Shown: positions 16,531 to 24,752, counted from the stretch's first letter. The stretch is DNA of 64,000 nucleotides from UBA2767 sp965228625 (GCA_965228625.1 OZ245829.1:3100001-3164000), one strand, 5' to 3'. Made by a program: numbers and translations. The notes: generated by a model from the sequence alone, not told the origin.

Positions 16531-17747
16531 TGGGCCCCGGCGAAGGACAGCGGGGCCGGCTGTATCACCCGCGTGCCGAACTTCTGAACCTCGAGGATCG
16601 CCAGGCCGCGCTGCGAGGTGCCGTCGGGCAGGAGGCGGAACAGGCCGTCCACGCCGGTAAAGCCCTGCGAGCGCGTGAGCTGGTTGGCGGCGTAGCGCTG
16701 CCCGGGACGACCCTGTGAAAGGGCGATGGCGATGCCCACCGCGTCATAGGACAGGCTCGCCAGGCGCGGCGGCGTGGTCTCATAGGCCTTCACGTAGCGT
16801 TGCGAGAAGCTCCGCCAGCCTTTCGGATCCGCCGCAGGAAACCAGCCGCCGACGAGGGGCTTCTCGCGGCCGATATTGGGATAGTCCCAGAGCCCCGTGC
16901 CGATCAGCTTCACCTTGGTCGTGTCGATTTCGTAGTAGGGCACCATCGCGGCGACCGTCGGCAGGGTGCCCTCGCCCACCGGAATGAACAGCGCATCGAT
17001 CTGCGGCGGAATGGTCGGGTCCTCCGACTTGGCGAACTCGGCGACGCGCTTGGCCGGTTCCAGCATGGAGTTTGCGTCCGGCGCGAACTGTTCGACAACG
17101 ACGACCTGCCCACCCTGCGCGTTGACCGCCTGCCGGAACGCGCTCTCGACAATGCGCCCGTAAGGCGATTTCGGGATCAGCGCGCCGAAGTTCCTGCGCC
17201 CCTGGCTGACGGTGTAGGCGACGATGGTCGGAACGTCGCGCCCGGCGAGAAAACTCAGCAGATAGACGCCGTTGCCGGCCACCGATCGGTCGCTGGAAAA
17301 GGCGACCATGGGAATGCGCGCCTGCCGGGTCACTTCCGCCGCGGCGGTCACCGATTTTGCGAACAGGGGTCCGACCACGAGCTCCGCGCCTTCCTGCACC
17401 GCGGCGGTCGCGGCGGCCCTGGCGCCCTCGGGCGTGCCCTTGGTGTCCTTTGTCGTCAATGTGACGGTCGGGTTGTCGAGATCGAACAGCGCAAGCTCAC
17501 CGGCCTGCTTGAGCGCCTTGGCAAGGTTGGCGGCGTTGCCCGGACCGCTCAGCGGCAGCAGCAGCGCGACCTTCACGGTCGGGCGCGGCTGCCCGGGTTG
17601 CCCGTCGCCGAATTGCGCGTTCGGGTCGCCCCCGAGCTGGGTGCGGTTGGAGCCGCCGCTGGCACACGCGGCCACAAGCACGCCGACCGCACACAGAAGC
17701 AGCATGCGGCGCGTGATGGCAAAAATCTTCTCCGCGGAACGGGTCAA
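16524..17747 (-). CDS. Penicillin-binding protein activator (LpoA-like lipoprotein)
   Basis: Outer-membrane lipoprotein with a periplasmic-binding-protein (type I) fold, of the family that activates class A penicillin-binding proteins. The 407 residues begin with a lipoprotein signal ending in LVAAC (Cys28), a Gln/Pro/Gly-rich linker and a domain starting VKVALLLPLSGPG, with ELVVGPLFAKSV and the C-terminal LSYDAVGIAIAL typical of this group. TTG 17747 is preferred because AGGGGAG precedes it and it gives a full basic n-region; ATG 17705 would leave a very short signal. In many proteobacteria this gene is next to rsmI and yraN, here found 15 kb away. Confidence 0.88.
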   Translation of the reverse strand: MTRSAEKIFAITRRMLLLCAVGVLVAACASGGSNRTQLGGDPNAQFGDGQPGQPRPTVKVALLLPLSGPGNAANLAKALKQAGELALFDLDNPTVTLTTKDTKGTPEGARAAATAAVQEGAELVVGPLFAKSVTAAAEVTRQARIPMVAFSSDRSVAGNGVYLLSFLAGRDVPTIVAYTVSQGRRNFGALIPKSPYGRIVESAFRQAVNAQGGQVVVVEQFAPDANSMLEPAKRVAEFAKSEDPTIPPQIDALFIPVGEGTLPTVAAMVPYYEIDTTKVKLIGTGLWDYPNIGREKPLVGGWFPAADPKGWRSFSQRYVKAYETTPPRLASLSYDAVGIAIALSQGRPGQRYAANQLTRSQGFTGVDGLFRLLPDGTSQRGLAILEVQKFGTRVIQPAPLSFAGAQF

Positions 17748-18129
17748 ACCGTTATCGCTCCCCTGTTGACGCGCATCTCAACTGATCTGGAAACGTGACG
17801 CAGCACAATCGTCATGAAACAGCTCTTTTCATGACACCCTCGCGACCCCAGTCTAGGCGCCAGGTGTTAACACGTCACTTAAAATCCCCTGTCAGCCCCG
17901 GATTGGTCGAACTGGCTCTAGCAGCAAACATGGACACGATCATGGTGATACGTTGACGGTTGCGTAAGCCGTCGGAGTGCTCGGTCCCCGTGTGCGTGGC
18001 TCTTCCGCGCCACGGACGACGGCTGGAAGATAATCATCCAGTCCAACTCCAATCCGGTTATGAGGTGACGTGCATCTGACAAATCTCCCAGAGTTGATCA
18101 AGACATCGGGCTGAGATAAAACGTGGTCG
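17748..18129. other. Intergenic region upstream of the LpoA-like gene
   Basis: This stretch of 382 bases carries the upstream region of the LpoA-like gene, with a perfect 9-bp inverted repeat at 17811-17835, and the leader of the AT-rich gene at 18130. No further coding region, RNA gene or recognised terminator is visible. It is the left boundary of the accessory block. Confidence 0.6.
17811..17835. promoter_or_regulatory. Perfect inverted repeat upstream of the LpoA-like gene
   Basis: GTCATGAAA (17811-17819) and TTTCATGAC (17827-17835) are perfect inverted copies with a seven-base spacer, 64 bp upstream of the lipoprotein start. The arrangement fits a dimeric regulator site or a 5'-leader hairpin; no U-run follows. 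Confidence 0.5.
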
Positions 18130-18447
18130 ATGATCTATTGCGACACATTAATCCATGTTGCCGCATACGGTTGGGCTTTTACATTTTTGTTCGCAATATT
18201 TTACTCGATAATTTCAAAGCATAGTCTTGTCGAATTAATTCGGAAGACTGAAAAAAATCTTCCCTCGTTTTCCTACATCGAGATGATGAAATATATGCAG
18301 ATGGGTGTCGTCCCTCCTTGGGTGAACGACAAGAAACTCATCGAGCGATATCGTCGCGTCACAATATACGTGCCACTCGGACTTCTCGCCATTCTTGTCG
18401 CGTGGGGCTTTTTTGGCGTCGTGTTGGTGAATTACTGCGAGGGTTGA
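18130..18447 (+). CDS. Hypothetical membrane protein, AT-rich
   Basis: Protein of 105 residues not recognised as any family. Two hydrophobic segments are visible (about residues 8-29 and 78-100) with a basic, aromatic cytoplasmic stretch between them (HSLVELIRKTEKNLPSFSYIEMMKYMQMG). The codon use is markedly AT-richer than the neighbours (AAA, ATA, TTT), which suggests transfer. The ATG at 18130 has no strong ribosome-binding site. The AT-rich reading frame with predicted membrane segments supports a real gene. Confidence 0.6.
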   Translation: MIYCDTLIHVAAYGWAFTFLFAIFYSIISKHSLVELIRKTEKNLPSFSYIEMMKYMQMGVVPPWVNDKKLIERYRRVTIYVPLGLLAILVAWGFFGVVLVNYCEG

Positions 18448-18679
18448 CCAGAAGACTGCCTGCGATCTCACTTCCGGTTTTTGCCTCCATCGCCGGCTCC
18501 GTTACTCTTATGATTCAGGAAGCTGCGGTACAACAGAAGACCGACACCGCGCTCATCACGCGGATGGTCCCGATACATTTCGGCTCGACGAGCCCGTGTT
18601 TTTCTACCTAATGCTCCTGAACCTTTTTCCACGTCACGTCGACAGACAGGAAGGATCAGCAATTCCTCAGAGGTCTGTC

Positions 18680-18961
18680 ATGAAAATCATGGAAATCCGC
18701 CTCGTTGCCGCCGCCGCGGGCGCGGCTCTGCTCACGACTTGGGCAGCCGGCGCACACGCACACTATGACGGTACGTGCCACAGCCACGCCGACGACAAGG
18801 TCTGCGAGGACGACGGATCTGCAGGTACGGCGCAAATCGATGCGCCGGCGATGCAGCTTTACATCCCGTACCGGAACGGGCGGCAGCAGGGCGTCGCGAC
18901 GTTTGGCGCCAAGAAAGGGAAGACGTTCAAGCCGCGCCGCAAGAGGCTTCGGCGCCGCTAG
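18680..18961 (+). CDS. Small exported protein with Cys/His-rich N-terminus and basic tail
   Basis: Protein of 93 residues with a signal peptide (cleavage after AGAHA, near residue 27), then HYDGTCHSHADDKVCEDDG with two Cys and three His, and a strongly basic end KTFKPRRKRLRRR. No family recognised. The Cys/His cluster could bind a metal and the basic tail could contact nucleic acid or an anionic surface; both are speculation. It is convergent with the DUF302 gene, eight bases apart. An in-frame GTG at 18596 would add a non-signal extension and is rejected. Confidence 0.55.
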   Translation: MKIMEIRLVAAAAGAALLTTWAAGAHAHYDGTCHSHADDKVCEDDGSAGTAQIDAPAMQLYIPYRNGRQQGVATFGAKKGKTFKPRRKRLRRR

Positions 18962-18969
18962 AGCCCCCT

Positions 18970-19440
18970 TTACGAGGACGGCGCGACCGCGAAGTCGGTC
19001 AGCTCCTCGAGCACCTTCTTGTAAAAGGCGACGTCCTTCTCAGGGTATTCCAGACCATGCCGCTTGAAGATCGTTCCGTAGAGATAGTCGGCCGTGTTGT
19101 ACGAAATCCAGACCTTGCCGTCGGCATCCTGATACACCACGGCCTTGGGCGGGAAATCGATTGCGGCGACCGGGTTCTTGAGCATGAACGGCGTTCCGTA
19201 TTTCGGATTGCCGACCGAGAGCACAAGCGCCGGCGGCATGTCCGTGCCCTTGGACTTGGCCGCTGCCGCGTGATCGACACGCGGGAACACCTTCATGCCG
19301 CGTTCCTTCGCGGCCTGCTCGAAGCGCGCCGCGGTCTCCTCGACCGAGTGCGGACTGCTTTTCGTCAGGATGCCGTTGTCTGCCGATGCCGGCGCGATCA
19401 GGAGCAGCGCGAACACCGCGCTCATCAATACCGCTTTCAT
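18970..19440 (-). CDS. Exported DUF302 family protein
   Basis: Periplasmic protein of 156 residues with a signal peptide (MKAVLMSAVFALLLIAPASA) and one DUF302 domain: ILTKSSPHSVEETAARFEQAAKERGMKVFPRVDHAAAA, then the central LKNPVAAIDFPPKAVVYQDADGK and a C-terminal helix. DUF302 proteins bind small hydrophobic or heme-like ligands in a few studied cases, but the function is not established. ATG 19440 is fixed by GGAGGAAAC just upstream; the in-frame start at 19524 is rejected. It lies 120 bases downstream of the acyl-CoA synthetase gene on the same strand. Confidence 0.85.
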   Translation of the reverse strand: MKAVLMSAVFALLLIAPASADNGILTKSSPHSVEETAARFEQAAKERGMKVFPRVDHAAAAKSKGTDMPPALVLSVGNPKYGTPFMLKNPVAAIDFPPKAVVYQDADGKVWISYNTADYLYGTIFKRHGLEYPEKDVAFYKKVLEELTDFAVAPSS

Positions 19441-19560
19441 TGTTTCCTCCACTTCAAATCCGGAACTTCCCACGCGCCGGAATGGCGTTCCGAGGGAAGT
19501 CGGCAAAAGCAGGAATGGTTTCAATCAGCAAAACGAGGAGCGTTCGATAGAAATTTCTTA

Positions 19561-21129
19561 TCAATCGCGATCGGTGGACGGAACGTCGTGATGCGCCTCG
19601 GCCAGCGCTTTCAGCGCCGGACGGTCGGTCTTGCCTGTAGGGTTGAGCGGCATTTCCGCGATAAAGACGATCTCCTCCGGCGCCTTGTACCCGACGTGTT
19701 CGCGCGCAAACAGGATGAGTTCGGGCGCCCCGGGTTCCGTGCCCTCCTTCACCACCACATAGGCACGCACGTTTTCCCCGTGGACCAGGTCATGGATGCC
19801 GATCACGCCGGCGCTCGCGACGTTCGGGTGAAGCAGCAGGGCGTCCTCGACCTCCTGAGGGAAGATGTTCGAGCCGTCATGGACAATGATCTGCTTTTTG
19901 CGGCCGCGAAACCACAAATACCCGTCCGCGTCGGCGCGCAGCAGGTCGCCGGTGTCGAGCCAGCCGTCCCGCTTCACCTCTCCGGTTGCAGCGTCGTCGC
20001 CCCAGTAACCTTTCATGACGCTTCCCGACCGGACCCAGGCCGTGCCGTCTTCGCCGGCGGGCACGTCGTTGCCGCTGTCATCCCGAAGAGAGACATCGGC
20101 TCCCTGGATCGGCAGGCCGATCGATCCCGCGACGATGCGCCCGAAGGGCGGGTTGATGGTGGCAAGGCCGACCTCGCTGCAGCCCCAGGCTTCGTCGATC
20201 TCGAGGCCGGTCAGCTCGGTGAACTCAATTTCCAGCTCTCCCGGGACCTTGTCAGAGCCGGACCGCACCGTTCGCAGCGATTTGAAATCATCCGCGCTGG
20301 CGTGTCCGTCGCGGACCAGGTTGAAGAGGGCGGCCGGCAGCATGCACATCACGGTCGGGCGCTCCTGACGCATGAGCGGGAGAATTTCGTCCGGCAGCAC
20401 GCCGCGCGCCACCAGCGCCCGGCCGCCAATGGACAAGGCGCCGAACGAGAAGATGTAGGCGCCGATGTGGGAAACCGACGAGGCCGGCAGCATGATGTCC
20501 TCGGCCGTGAGCTCGAAGCCCGATACGACATTCCGGAACAGATGGCTCGTCGAGGCATAGGAATGCGTGACGCCCTTTGCCGGTCCGGTGCTGCCGGAGG
20601 TGAAGAAGATGACCGCGGGATCGTCTGGCTCCATGTGCGGCGGGACGTAATCTTGCGGGTCCTGGTCTATCAGGTCCTCAAGGCGCGGACCCGCCCCACC
20701 TTCCTCCTCGCCATAGGTCACGATCCTGCCGGCGTGCGTCCCGGTCGCGCCGCACGCGTCCAGGTCGTGCGTGCGCTCGGCGTGGTGCAGCATGGCATCG
20801 GCGCCGCTGACGTCGAGGGCATGGGCGATCTCGTGGTGGGTGTAGCGGTAGTTCAACGGGACAGCGACGAAACCGCCTTTCATGCAGGCGAGGTAGTGCA
20901 CCAGCAGGATGCCGCGGTTCGGCATGAGCGAGGCGATGCGGTCGCCAGGCCCGAGGCCGAGCCGGCTGTAGGCCGCCGCAAGGCAGGTGCTGGCATGGTC
21001 GAGCTCGCGGAACGTCCAGCGCTGCTGCAGCGAAACGACGGCATCGTCGTCGGGCCGTGTCTCCAGGCCGGCCTTCAGCAGGTCGGCGATGGCGACGGGC
21101 TCGCAGACTTGGCGGTCTGCGGCGGACAT
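19561..21129 (-). CDS. AMP-dependent acyl-CoA synthetase/ligase
   Basis: ANL-superfamily enzyme of 522 residues that activates a carboxylic acid as an acyl-AMP and transfers it to CoA. The phosphate loop TSGSTGPAKG is at 177-186, the adenine-binding motif EAWGCSEVG near 312, the A8 hinge GYLWFRGRKKQIIVHDGSNIFPQEVE around 405-430, and the catalytic lysine in NPTGKTDR near 503. The overall pattern resembles long-chain fatty-acid and aromatic acid ligases (FadD-like), but the chain length cannot be told. No beta-oxidation gene is adjacent. The start MSAADRQV has no strong ribosome-binding site. Confidence 0.88.
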   Translation of the reverse strand: MSAADRQVCEPVAIADLLKAGLETRPDDDAVVSLQQRWTFRELDHASTCLAAAYSRLGLGPGDRIASLMPNRGILLVHYLACMKGGFVAVPLNYRYTHHEIAHALDVSGADAMLHHAERTHDLDACGATGTHAGRIVTYGEEEGGAGPRLEDLIDQDPQDYVPPHMEPDDPAVIFFTSGSTGPAKGVTHSYASTSHLFRNVVSGFELTAEDIMLPASSVSHIGAYIFSFGALSIGGRALVARGVLPDEILPLMRQERPTVMCMLPAALFNLVRDGHASADDFKSLRTVRSGSDKVPGELEIEFTELTGLEIDEAWGCSEVGLATINPPFGRIVAGSIGLPIQGADVSLRDDSGNDVPAGEDGTAWVRSGSVMKGYWGDDAATGEVKRDGWLDTGDLLRADADGYLWFRGRKKQIIVHDGSNIFPQEVEDALLLHPNVASAGVIGIHDLVHGENVRAYVVVKEGTEPGAPELILFAREHVGYKAPEEIVFIAEMPLNPTGKTDRPALKALAEAHHDVPSTDRD

Positions 21130-21471
21130 CAGTCTCGCGCTCCCGTTTCAAGCCCCTGGAGGTCACACGTCACGCCAAATCCCCTGCCGGCCCGGGTCCC
21201 GTTATCAACCGATCAGAACACGACCATGCGGGTCCGGTCCTTGTCAACGCGGTCGCGGCTCGGGGGAGTCCGTGCGGGAGGGGAAGTGCGCGGGGGACAG
21301 GTTTTCCAAAGGCGGATGGGGCCGTTTCGGACGGAGCGCCAAAGCCTTTTTGATCGGAAAACCTGTCCTCTCTCGCGAGCCGGTCCCGGCAGGGATGAGG
21401 GAATGCCGGGGTCGGCTTGGCTTTCGAATGATGTCGGTGTTCGGAGCGTCTTCGATTTGGTCGTAACGGCT
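21130..21471. other. Intergenic region with REP-like inverted repeat
   Basis: This stretch of 342 bases lies between the acyl-CoA synthetase start and the DUF2147 stop. It contains the 74-bp inverted-repeat unit at 21295-21368 and presumably the promoter of the synthetase gene. No coding region is supported; a long plus-strand open frame through it is a shadow of the minus-strand genes. Confidence 0.6.
21295..21368. repeat. 74-bp inverted-repeat unit (REP/MITE-like)
   Basis: GGACAGGTTTTCC (21295-21307) and GGAAAACCTGTCC (21356-21368) are perfect 13-bp inverted copies; inside them AAAGGC (21308-21313) pairs with GCCTTT (21344-21349). The GGACAG/CTGTCC ends resemble REP sequences mobilised by REP-associated tyrosine transposases. 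No target-site duplication is visible. It could alternatively be a rho-independent-type hairpin for the DUF2147 transcript. Confidence 0.6.
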
Positions 21472-21879
21472 CTAGGCGCAGCGCTTGAGGTTGGAGGGCG
21501 CGCGCTTCCAGATCATCGTCCGCGACAGCATCTTGGAACCGGCATAGCCCATGACCTTGAGCGTGCGGCCCTGCGGCGTGATCTCGACGGAGTACTTCTT
21601 GCGCCGCTCGGGGCTGTAGATCCATCCCGTGTCGTAGGAATTGCCGACGCGCTTGCCGCCGCCGATGATCCGCGTGCCGCAGACCGACTTGTGGGCGGCG
21701 TTGCGGAGCCAGACGATCTTTCCGCACAGGCCCGAGCCACAACGGTTGATCTGGACCGCGGCGCGGCCGGTGTGGTCGTACCAGAGGCCGGCGGGGCTGG
21801 CGGCGTCCGCGGTGCTGGCGGCCGAAATGACGGTCGCGGCGGCGATGACTGCGAAAAACGTGTTCTTCAGGGTATTCAT
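21472..21879 (-). CDS. Exported DUF2147 family protein
   Basis: Periplasmic protein of 135 residues with a signal peptide (cleavage after STADA near residue 26) followed by the DUF2147 domain: SPAGLWYDHTGRAAVQINRCGSGLCGKIVWLRN, KRVGNSYDTGWIYSPERRKKYSVEI and the C-terminal LKVMGYAGSKMLSRTMIWKRA. DUF2147 proteins have an eight-stranded barrel (lipocalin-like); the ligand is unknown. ATG 21879 with GAGAG upstream is chosen over an upstream in-frame start. The gene is divergent from the MAPEG gene and has a perfect TGTGA-N6-TCACA site 69 bp upstream. Confidence 0.87.
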   Translation of the reverse strand: MNTLKNTFFAVIAAATVISAASTADAASPAGLWYDHTGRAAVQINRCGSGLCGKIVWLRNAAHKSVCGTRIIGGGKRVGNSYDTGWIYSPERRKKYSVEITPQGRTLKVMGYAGSKMLSRTMIWKRAPSNLKRCA

Positions 21880-21947
21880 TTTCAGCTCTCCATCCTCGGA
21901 TGTGTCCGTCCGATGACGAGGAGATGGAGATGCCGCGCCGAAATCCG

Positions 21948-21963
21948 TGTGACACCCGTCACA
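21948..21963. promoter_or_regulatory. CRP-type site 1
   Basis: TGTGACACCCGTCACA matches the CRP consensus TGTGA-N6-TCACA without mismatch. It is 69 bp upstream of the DUF2147 start and 215 bp upstream of the MAPEG start. Confidence 0.65.
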
Positions 21964-21984
21964 AATCGCCCGTTTGCCGGAAAA

Positions 21985-22011
21985 ACACGTGCGCGCGGCC
22001 GCGCGCCGTGT
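21985..22011. repeat. GC-only palindrome between the CRP-type sites
   Basis: A perfect 16-bp palindrome GCGCGCGGCCGCGCGC (21991-22006) is flanked by ACACG (21985-21989) and CGTGT (22007-22011), giving a near-perfect 26-base inverted repeat with one unpaired T. It lies between the two CRP-type sites. Confidence 0.55.
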
Positions 22012-22024
22012 GACGCAAATCACA
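22009..22024. promoter_or_regulatory. CRP-type site 2
   Basis: TGTGACGCAAATCACA is a second exact match to TGTGA-N6-TCACA. Its centre is 61 bp from that of site 1, about six helical turns, so both sites lie on roughly the same DNA face. Confidence 0.65.
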
Positions 22025-22177
22025 AAAAGGACGAATGGACGGGGCTTTGGTCGCGCCCGGCATTGTATCGCGCGAGGCCGATGGACATATGCAGCGGCAT
22101 CACGCGGAAACCAGCCTCCAGGCTACGCTTCCGGAAAGACCAACGGCGCAACAGCGCACGGGAAAGAAAAGAAACAG

Positions 22178-22807
22178 ATGACCTCGAGCACCATGACCGT
22201 TGATGTGACACATACGGACGATGTAGGCGCGGCGCCCATACGCGGCAGCCGGATCCGCCAGCGGCCGCCCTTCGGGCTCACGACCGGCGTATGGAGCTAC
22301 GTCAAGGTGTTCGTGGGCGCGGCGTTCTCATGCCTCGCGGTCTACGCAATGGCGCAGCACCTTCTAGAGTGGCAACCCGTCGCCTGGGGCGTTGCCGACA
22401 GGCTGGCGCTGATGGTCAAGGTCGGCGCGCTGGCCATGTCCCCGGCTCTCGCGGCAATCGCCGTGGTGGCGGCGCAACGGCTCAATCCCGAGCATTTCTA
22501 CGGTGGAGAGGTGAAGCGCGATTGCCCGCTCGATGTCAATGTGCGCTTCCTGCGGAACTCGTTCGAGCAGTTCCTGGTCTACTTCGTGGGCAATGCGGCG
22601 CTGGCGCTGTATGTGCTGCCCGCCGATGCCGAGGCACTCCCGGTGCTCGGGGCCATGTTCTTTGCCGGCCGCGTGCTGTTCTGGCTCGGCTATCACCGCA
22701 ACAGCTATCTCCGCTCGTTTGCCTTCGGCTTCACCTTCTACCCGACCGTGGCCGTCTACGCCTGGCTGGCGCTTCACGTGACCACCGGATTTTACATCAA
22801 CATTTGA
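22178..22807 (+). CDS. MAPEG family membrane protein
   Basis: Integral membrane protein of 209 residues with four hydrophobic segments. The MAPEG pattern is clear: NSFEQFLVYFVGNAALALY, then AGRVLFWLGYHRNSYLRSFAF, and a final segment FTFYPTVAVYAWLALHV. MAPEG enzymes (microsomal glutathione S-transferase and leukotriene synthase relatives) conjugate glutathione to lipophilic substrates or reduce lipid peroxides; bacterial members are barely studied. ATG 22178 is the first start after which the soluble N-terminus (about 45 residues) makes sense. It is divergent from DUF2147, sharing the CRP-type sites. Confidence 0.83.
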   Translation: MTSSTMTVDVTHTDDVGAAPIRGSRIRQRPPFGLTTGVWSYVKVFVGAAFSCLAVYAMAQHLLEWQPVAWGVADRLALMVKVGALAMSPALAAIAVVAAQRLNPEHFYGGEVKRDCPLDVNVRFLRNSFEQFLVYFVGNAALALYVLPADAEALPVLGAMFFAGRVLFWLGYHRNSYLRSFAFGFTFYPTVAVYAWLALHVTTGFYINI

Positions 22808-22841
22808 TCCCGTCGGCGCCGAGCCGCGGATACAGGCGGCG

Positions 22842-24707
22842 TCACGGCTTTCCGGCGAGGACGGCGTGTCCGATCTCGCGCTGCTGCGCGATCGCCTTGC
22901 ATCCATATTCATAAGCCTGGCGGCGAAGCTCCCCGTGGCGCCGCCAGTCCAGGATGGACATGTTCTCGGGAAGGGGGGGCACGAGCAGGAGATCGGATTC
23001 AGTCAGGAACTGGCGAAAGTCCTGGCGCTTCACAGCCAGGCTGCGTGTCAGGATACTGCCGGGTCCCGGCGCTTTCGGCGGCGGTTCCCTGAAAAACGGA
23101 AACAGCATGGACCGGATGAGCTCGGCGCGCGAGGGAAGCTCGTCATAGGCGAGTCCCGGAACCTTGATATCGGGCGGGTCGAAACTGATGATCACATTTG
23201 GTCCGGACTTGAGATCGCGCATCTGTTTCAACGGCACATTGTCGAGCAGCGAACCGTCGACCAGGATCTGTCCATCCTCCGTGTAGACCGGGGGCAGCAG
23301 GCCCGGGATGGCGCTTGACGCGCGGATGCCGCGCCACAGCTCGCCCTCGCGCAGGCATTGCATGCGGCTTTCCGAAAGGTTCGTGGACATCGCGAAAAAC
23401 GGGATCGTCAGGTCCTCGATGCGTGTCGTGCCGTAGTGTCGGGCCAGGCAGGCATCGAAGACCTTGTGGTCGAGGAAGCTGTATCGCGGCCAGGTTGCGC
23501 GGCGCAAGGCGCTGTTCGTTATGAAAATGTCGTGCGTCCGGCGTTCCAGTTCATCCGGCGCGACGCCCCTTGCGTAGGCGCCGAGCATTGCGGCGCCGCC
23601 GCTGGTGCCGCCCATGATGTCGAACTCGAGGCCGGCCTCGTTGAAGGCCTGGAACATGCCGATATGCGCCGCGCAGTATGCCCCGCCACCACACGCCACC
23701 AGGCCCAGCGCCCGGCGAGAGAGGAACCGCAGCAGCCTGTCGTAATCCGTCTTCGATCCGGTCCTGACGTGATGGTGCATGCGGACGGCGCGGTCCTGCA
23801 GCCAGAAGCGCGTTCCCTCGATTTCTCCCGAATGCGCATGCACGACAACCAGTCGCTGGGCATCCGCCTCGTGGACCGTCTCGGCGAACTTCTCCAGAGG
23901 GTTCGGTGGGCGTGGTTTGACCGACTCACCGCCATGGTGGGAGGCGATGCGCAGGACCGTATCCGCGTGCCGGATCACCAGTCGCGACCAGTTGTCGAGT
24001 TCCGTGTCCGCGACGAAGACGAGATAGTCGTATCTCACCTCTTCATCGTTGAGCCATCGGGTGACGGCATGGGGATCGACTGCTTCGAGGTCGGGAAATT
24101 CCTCTCGTATGGTTTCGGAGGTGAGAAACCGGCACCTGTAGGTTGATTCAAATGCCTGTTTCAGCTCCGCGAGAAAGCTCTCCGGAATGGGCTCGTCCCC
24201 GGCGTGACACAGCGCGATCGTGCGTTCCCGGCTGCGTTTGAACTCCGGGTCGCGGGTCGCGATGCGGACGAGACGCCGCGACAGCATGGCGACGATCTTC
24301 GGCCAGATTTCGGGCGCCTGTTCGCACAGCGCGTCGAAATCCTTGCGGTTCAATCTCAGAACGAGGCTGTCGCGGGCGGCCGTAACCGTCGCGGTTCGCG
24401 CGGCCCCCGAAAAGAAGCCGATCTCGCCGATCGAATTCCCTGTCCCGACTTCGGCGATCGGCCTGCGCTGACCCGGCACGGTCACAAGGAAGCGGCCCGA
24501 GACGACGAGAAACAGCGCATCCGACGGCTCGCCCTCGCGCACGAGGACCTCGCCGCCGTCGACCGTCATGAGATCGACCTGCGCCTCGAGCTCGGCAAGC
24601 TGCTCGGCGGACAGGTCGGAAAACGCCTCGATCTCCGCCAGTTCGTGACGATAGTCCTTTTCGTGCTTTGCCACCGTCGCACTCCATGCGGGGGCCGCGT
24701 CGGCCAT
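22842..24707 (-). CDS. Cyclic-nucleotide-binding patatin-like phospholipase (NTE-type)
   Basis: Protein of 621 residues with two modules. Residues about 25-140 form a cNMP-binding domain (phosphate-binding cassette SIGEIGFFSGAARTATV with the conserved Arg). After a linker, the patatin domain holds the oxyanion loop CGGGAYCAAHIG (about 337-349), the nucleophile Ser in GGTSGG (about 367) and the catalytic Asp in VDGSLLDN (about 483). This is the architecture of neuropathy-target-esterase lysophospholipases, here without membrane anchors. ATG 24707 is preferred to TTG 24752. It is convergent with the MAPEG gene and divergent from the DsrE operon. Confidence 0.9.
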   Translation of the reverse strand: MADAAPAWSATVAKHEKDYRHELAEIEAFSDLSAEQLAELEAQVDLMTVDGGEVLVREGEPSDALFLVVSGRFLVTVPGQRRPIAEVGTGNSIGEIGFFSGAARTATVTAARDSLVLRLNRKDFDALCEQAPEIWPKIVAMLSRRLVRIATRDPEFKRSRERTIALCHAGDEPIPESFLAELKQAFESTYRCRFLTSETIREEFPDLEAVDPHAVTRWLNDEEVRYDYLVFVADTELDNWSRLVIRHADTVLRIASHHGGESVKPRPPNPLEKFAETVHEADAQRLVVVHAHSGEIEGTRFWLQDRAVRMHHHVRTGSKTDYDRLLRFLSRRALGLVACGGGAYCAAHIGMFQAFNEAGLEFDIMGGTSGGAAMLGAYARGVAPDELERRTHDIFITNSALRRATWPRYSFLDHKVFDACLARHYGTTRIEDLTIPFFAMSTNLSESRMQCLREGELWRGIRASSAIPGLLPPVYTEDGQILVDGSLLDNVPLKQMRDLKSGPNVIISFDPPDIKVPGLAYDELPSRAELIRSMLFPFFREPPPKAPGPGSILTRSLAVKRQDFRQFLTESDLLLVPPLPENMSILDWRRHGELRRQAYEYGCKAIAQQREIGHAVLAGKP

Positions 24708-24752
24708 GTCGCGATCGGTTCTACTCAGACCAAGATTTTGCTTCTTTATCAA

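Noticed and set aside
18775..22203. An uninterrupted plus-strand open frame of 1,142 codons
   Set aside because: It runs antisense to the DUF302, acyl-CoA synthetase and DUF2147 genes, all with clear families, signal peptides and start sites. Its translation is Arg/Ala/Gly-rich without domains; long antisense frames are expected in GC-rich DNA.
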